This document shows positions 32,711 through 35,566 of a DNA stretch of 35,566 nt, one piece after another. The notes under the pieces were generated by a model, which had not been told where the DNA came from, searched no databases, and saw nothing but the letters and a program-made list of their open reading frames with translations. Numbering within the stretch: the stretch's first letter is position 1; each line of letters starts with the position of its first letter. The position numbers and the translations under genes were made by a program. Source of the stretch: Bacteroidales bacterium (GTDB taxonomy: Bacteria > Bacteroidota > Bacteroidia > Bacteroidales > WCHB1-69); assembly GCA_016285615.1 (NCBI GenBank), contig JAEERB010000008.1, positions 1 through 35,566 of the forward strand, read 5' to 3'.

Positions 32711-35566
32711 CTAATTGCGAAGGCAACGAACGGAATATGCAAAGTAATTTGTATTAGAAAGAGTGTATCCCAATCCTGCAAAAGCGTTATCATAATATAT
32801 AGTCATCTTGTAGTTACCACAATTATTTCGTACTGGCATAGATGCCGTCCAAAAATCGGTATAGTATCCATAATCAATATGATACCCATTATAAGCACCA
32901 GCAGGCAAAGCGGAAAAGCCACTAGCATTATTAGTTGAAAGATTATTGCCAACAGCAAAATCATTTGAGGTCGCTGCCCATGCGACCTTTGCTGATAATG
33001 ATTTGCCAATACCACATGGTTCCGTTCCTAATGCATAGTGATTGTTACAATAATCTACTAATTCATCATATTCTATTTTTGAAGGAACATGCCAACCATC
33101 AGGACAAACTCCTTGAGGCCCTACTGGGTCTGTTTCTCCACAAGATGCACTTCGAGTAGTAGCAATACAATTATACAAATATCCATAAGTAGGTACAGTT
33201 GAAGTATCATTGTTAGGTATATATCTGTATGGTGTTGTTAAACTTGTATTGTTTCCAATATTTATATCTGTACCATCTGCATATTTCGTTGTACGAAGAT
33301 TCTCCTTCATCCAACATTGGTTGCCAATTTGCACTGTATTGTATGTATTACCGTCAACATCCGTAAGCGTTGGCATGTCGGGGCAGGGCTGTCCTCCGTC
33401 TTGTTTCCCAGTATTCGTTTCATCGCGAAGACAGCGAACGGAACAATGATCGTACTTTTTATTGTAAGAAGGGTCGGAGCGGCTCATTATGGCACTCTGA
33501 TAACCTAAAAAGCGTGCATAAGCATAATCTGAACCGTGTTCTGTAGCACTCCAAAATTTGGCATAGTAGTAAAAACTATTATTGCCTTCAGAATGGCCTG
33601 CGGGAACGGCTGAAAATCCTGTTGCATTATTACTGCTTAAATCGTTACCTATGGCACACGTATTGGTACTGCTTTCCCAGTAGGAGGTTGAAGCCATTGC
33701 TTTTGCTATATTTGTGCTATTCGAATTACACAAAAAGTCACTGGATGAGCTTACATAATCTGTTAATTGTGTCCACTCGGCATCGCTCGGAACATGCCAG
33801 CCTGTAGGACAAATACCTTGCACTCCACTGGGATTACTATTACTGCTTGATGAATAGTTCATTACAGCTTTCCAATTGTAAAGTAATCCAAATTCTGGTT
33901 TAGTAGTATAATAATTATTGGGATAATACCAACTAGCCATTGTGGTAGAAGCACCTGGTCCACGGATAGATGTTCCATCAGCAAACTTTGTGGTTTTCAA
34001 ATTTTCTTTCATCCAACATTGCTCACCAATTTGTACAGTATTGTATGTATTGCCGTCTATATCAGTAACTGTAGGAGTGCCTGGACACGGTTGGGGTTGA
34101 GGTTTGGACAAGGTAGTAAAACTCACCTCTTCTCCATAAGTTGTACCATTACTGTTAGTTGCATAAGCCCGCACATAATATGTGGTGTTATAAATCAACC
34201 CTGTAATACTACTGGTAAAGTTTCCCAAGGCATTTCCATCTGTAGTATGGTTATCCTCAATAGTAGGATTATGCGATGTGCTCCAGCATACGCCACGAGC
34301 TGTAATGGTAGCATTCTCCGTAGAGGTGACACTGCCACCGCCAACTGCAGTAGTGGACGTTATATTGCTAACTTCTGTGGTTTTAACTTCTAACTGTCCG
34401 TAGTCATCGCGTTTTTCAAGCTTGAAGTTTTGAGCTTCAATAACATATGGAACTTCGCTAATCGTTTCCGTTTGCAAGTTGTCTATAGCATTCCAAAATG
34501 TTCCCTCTCCTTTTAAGGATATCGTTAAAGAGACAGGGTCGAAATAGGTGATTTCAATATTAGCCACCCCCATAGATTTGGGGCCATTACCCGCCCAATA
34601 ATCAGCCATATTTTTAATAAGCTGACCGCTCATATTCAGATTAAAGGCCTTAGCATAATAGTACATCATAAACAAATGACTATCATTAGAGTTATTGTGC
34701 TGTCCCGTTTCGGCTGTTACCGTGAAATATAACATAGGAAATTGTGACGTTGGCTTTTCTGGTGCTACATTGACAAACAACATTTGAGTGCCATCGCCAC
34801 TGGTTGTCACTCCGCATTCCGACCAACCAACATTCCATTGCTGCATATCGCCAAATGTAATTACAAAGTCACCGTCTGCCACTGCGACATCTGTAGTTGT
34901 AAATACAAATTCTTCGCCATAACTAATTCCAATTGAATTCTTTGCGTATGCCCTTACATAATAGGTTGTATTGGGGTCCAAATCCGTAATCGTACTTGTA
35001 AATATGCCTATGCTATTGCCATCTGTAGTATAACCATGATCCGACTTGGCTACATCTTTACTATCTCTATACACCATGACAAAGGTATGTATGTCATTCC
35101 CCACATCAAATGTCCAGCTTATTTTGAGTTGTTTCCCAGTTAATTCTATAATCTTGCAATTCTCAAGTTCTTCATCTAATGCATTACCTGTGGCATCATA
35201 CAAAAAAGGTAATTGCATATAAAGAATTTGAGGATCTTCTTGGTTATCAAAATACCAGCGAGCTGAAACAACATCATCTTGCAGACCTTCTCCTTCCGCA
35301 CACTTGATATTGGTTTCAATACGCTCTCTTCCACCAGATTCGAAATACAGAATATCATCTTGTTCACAGGAGTAAAGGTAATCCATCAAGTCTGAAATAA
35401 TGGCGCCGTTGGACATCTGTAAAGCAGGAGTAATGGATCCTTCTGCCAACTTCCAACCATGACTTGTCAAGAAAACAGTCTTATTTACGGTATTTTCTGA
35501 TACTATTGGATGAGGATTTGTGCTCCAACATACACCACATGTTAATTCACTATAATCTCCACCTGA
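32711..35566 (-). CDS. FISUMP-domain surface protein with FN3-like repeats, array member 5, 5' end off window
   Basis: The frame is open to the right edge (952 codons including stop), so the N-terminus and signal peptide are missing. Visible order: end of an FN3-like repeat (CGVCWSTNPHP), then a module ending NTTYYVRAYAKNSIGISYGEEFVFTT. Next is a unique region of about 150 residues (FGDMQQWNVGW ... GEGTFWNAIDNL) that I do not recognise. A third FN3-like repeat (ARGVCWSTSHNPTIEDNHTT) and two FISUMP domains follow, ending HCSVRCLRD and YSVRCLRN. Both FISUMP copies keep CWMKENL and GWHVPS. It is the largest and most mosaic member of the array. The array's promoter must lie upstream, beyond the window. 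Confidence 0.87.
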   Translation of the reverse strand, partial: SGGDYSELTCGVCWSTNPHPIVSENTVNKTVFLTSHGWKLAEGSITPALQMSNGAIISDLMDYLYSCEQDDILYFESGGRERIETNIKCAEGEGLQDDVVSARWYFDNQEDPQILYMQLPFLYDATGNALDEELENCKIIELTGKQLKISWTFDVGNDIHTFVMVYRDSKDVAKSDHGYTTDGNSIGIFTSTITDLDPNTTYYVRAYAKNSIGISYGEEFVFTTTDVAVADGDFVITFGDMQQWNVGWSECGVTTSGDGTQMLFVNVAPEKPTSQFPMLYFTVTAETGQHNNSNDSHLFMMYYYAKAFNLNMSGQLIKNMADYWAGNGPKSMGVANIEITYFDPVSLTISLKGEGTFWNAIDNLQTETISEVPYVIEAQNFKLEKRDDYGQLEVKTTEVSNITSTTAVGGGSVTSTENATITARGVCWSTSHNPTIEDNHTTDGNALGNFTSSITGLIYNTTYYVRAYATNSNGTTYGEEVSFTTLSKPQPQPCPGTPTVTDIDGNTYNTVQIGEQCWMKENLKTTKFADGTSIRGPGASTTMASWYYPNNYYTTKPEFGLLYNWKAVMNYSSSSNSNPSGVQGICPTGWHVPSDAEWTQLTDYVSSSSDFLCNSNSTNIAKAMASTSYWESSTNTCAIGNDLSSNNATGFSAVPAGHSEGNNSFYYYAKFWSATEHGSDYAYARFLGYQSAIMSRSDPSYNKKYDHCSVRCLRDETNTGKQDGGQPCPDMPTLTDVDGNTYNTVQIGNQCWMKENLRTTKYADGTDINIGNNTSLTTPYRYIPNNDTSTVPTYGYLYNCIATTRSASCGETDPVGPQGVCPDGWHVPSKIEYDELVDYCNNHYALGTEPCGIGKSLSAKVAWAATSNDFAVGNNLSTNNASGFSALPAGAYNGYHIDYGYYTDFWTASMPVRNNCGNYKMTIYYDNAFAGLGYTLSNTNYFAYSVRCLRN

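Noticed and set aside
26360..35566. Diversity-generating retroelement targeting FISUMP C-termini, which are rich in Asn/Tyr/Ser and have a conserved SVRCLRD end
   Set aside because: The variable ends differ by indels and at many codon types, not by adenine-directed substitutions on a fixed template. No reverse transcriptase or template repeat lies in the window.
1..35566. CRISPR arrays, insertion sequences, prophage or integrase genes
   Set aside because: No regularly spaced direct repeats, transposase or integrase motifs were seen on either strand.

Overview
This window is a chromosomal stretch of an uncultured-type Bacteroidales (Bacteroidota) genome, probably from a gut or rumen community. 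Four things point there: repeated TAnnTTTG-type -7 promoter boxes, menaquinone genes, a type IX secretion (T9SS) sorting domain, and a tandem set of surface proteins with 'Fibrobacter succinogenes major paralogous' (FISUMP) domains. I cannot place it below order from sequence alone.

Layout. 1-2319 (-) holds a NagB-like/PIG-L fusion that runs off the left edge. 2530-4008 (-) is an exported protein of unknown function. 4139-4212 (+) is tRNA-Pro(GGG). 4250-5971 (-) is the menA-menG pair for menaquinone. 6063-6644 (-) is an AT-rich orphan. 6752-9202 (-) is an outer-membrane beta-barrel receptor. 9422-12126 (+) is a gpsA-lpxH-rmlD-like run for phospholipid, lipid A and surface sugar synthesis. 12182-16347 (-) is nusA-infB, preceded by tRNA-Gln(UUG). 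16618-16788 (-) is a two-cluster ferredoxin. 16976-18919 (+) is a polysaccharide flippase followed by dut.

18920-21200 (+) is the most unusual part. A strong promoter drives a structured RNA region. It is followed by a 76-residue Cys-rich peptide with a Gly-Gly leader, a hairpin attenuator, and a radical SAM/SPASM maturase. Together these look like a minimal two-gene RiPP (ribosomally made, post-translationally modified peptide) cluster with no transporter or protease beside it.

21221-25548 (-) is a housekeeping run read in the order ADP-forming acyl-CoA synthetase, Xaa-Pro aminopeptidase, deoC. 25660-25850 holds clustered palindromic repeats. 25851-35566 (-) is a same-strand array of five large FISUMP proteins ending in a small protein with a T9SS C-terminal sorting domain. 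The four FISUMP proteins whose N-termini are visible share nearly identical N-terminal halves and have strongly diverged C-terminal halves. The fifth runs off the right edge. The short gaps and absence of internal promoter boxes suggest one long transcript starting outside the window.

Several gene starts given here are downstream of the longest possible start, because a -7 promoter box lies over or inside the longer version.
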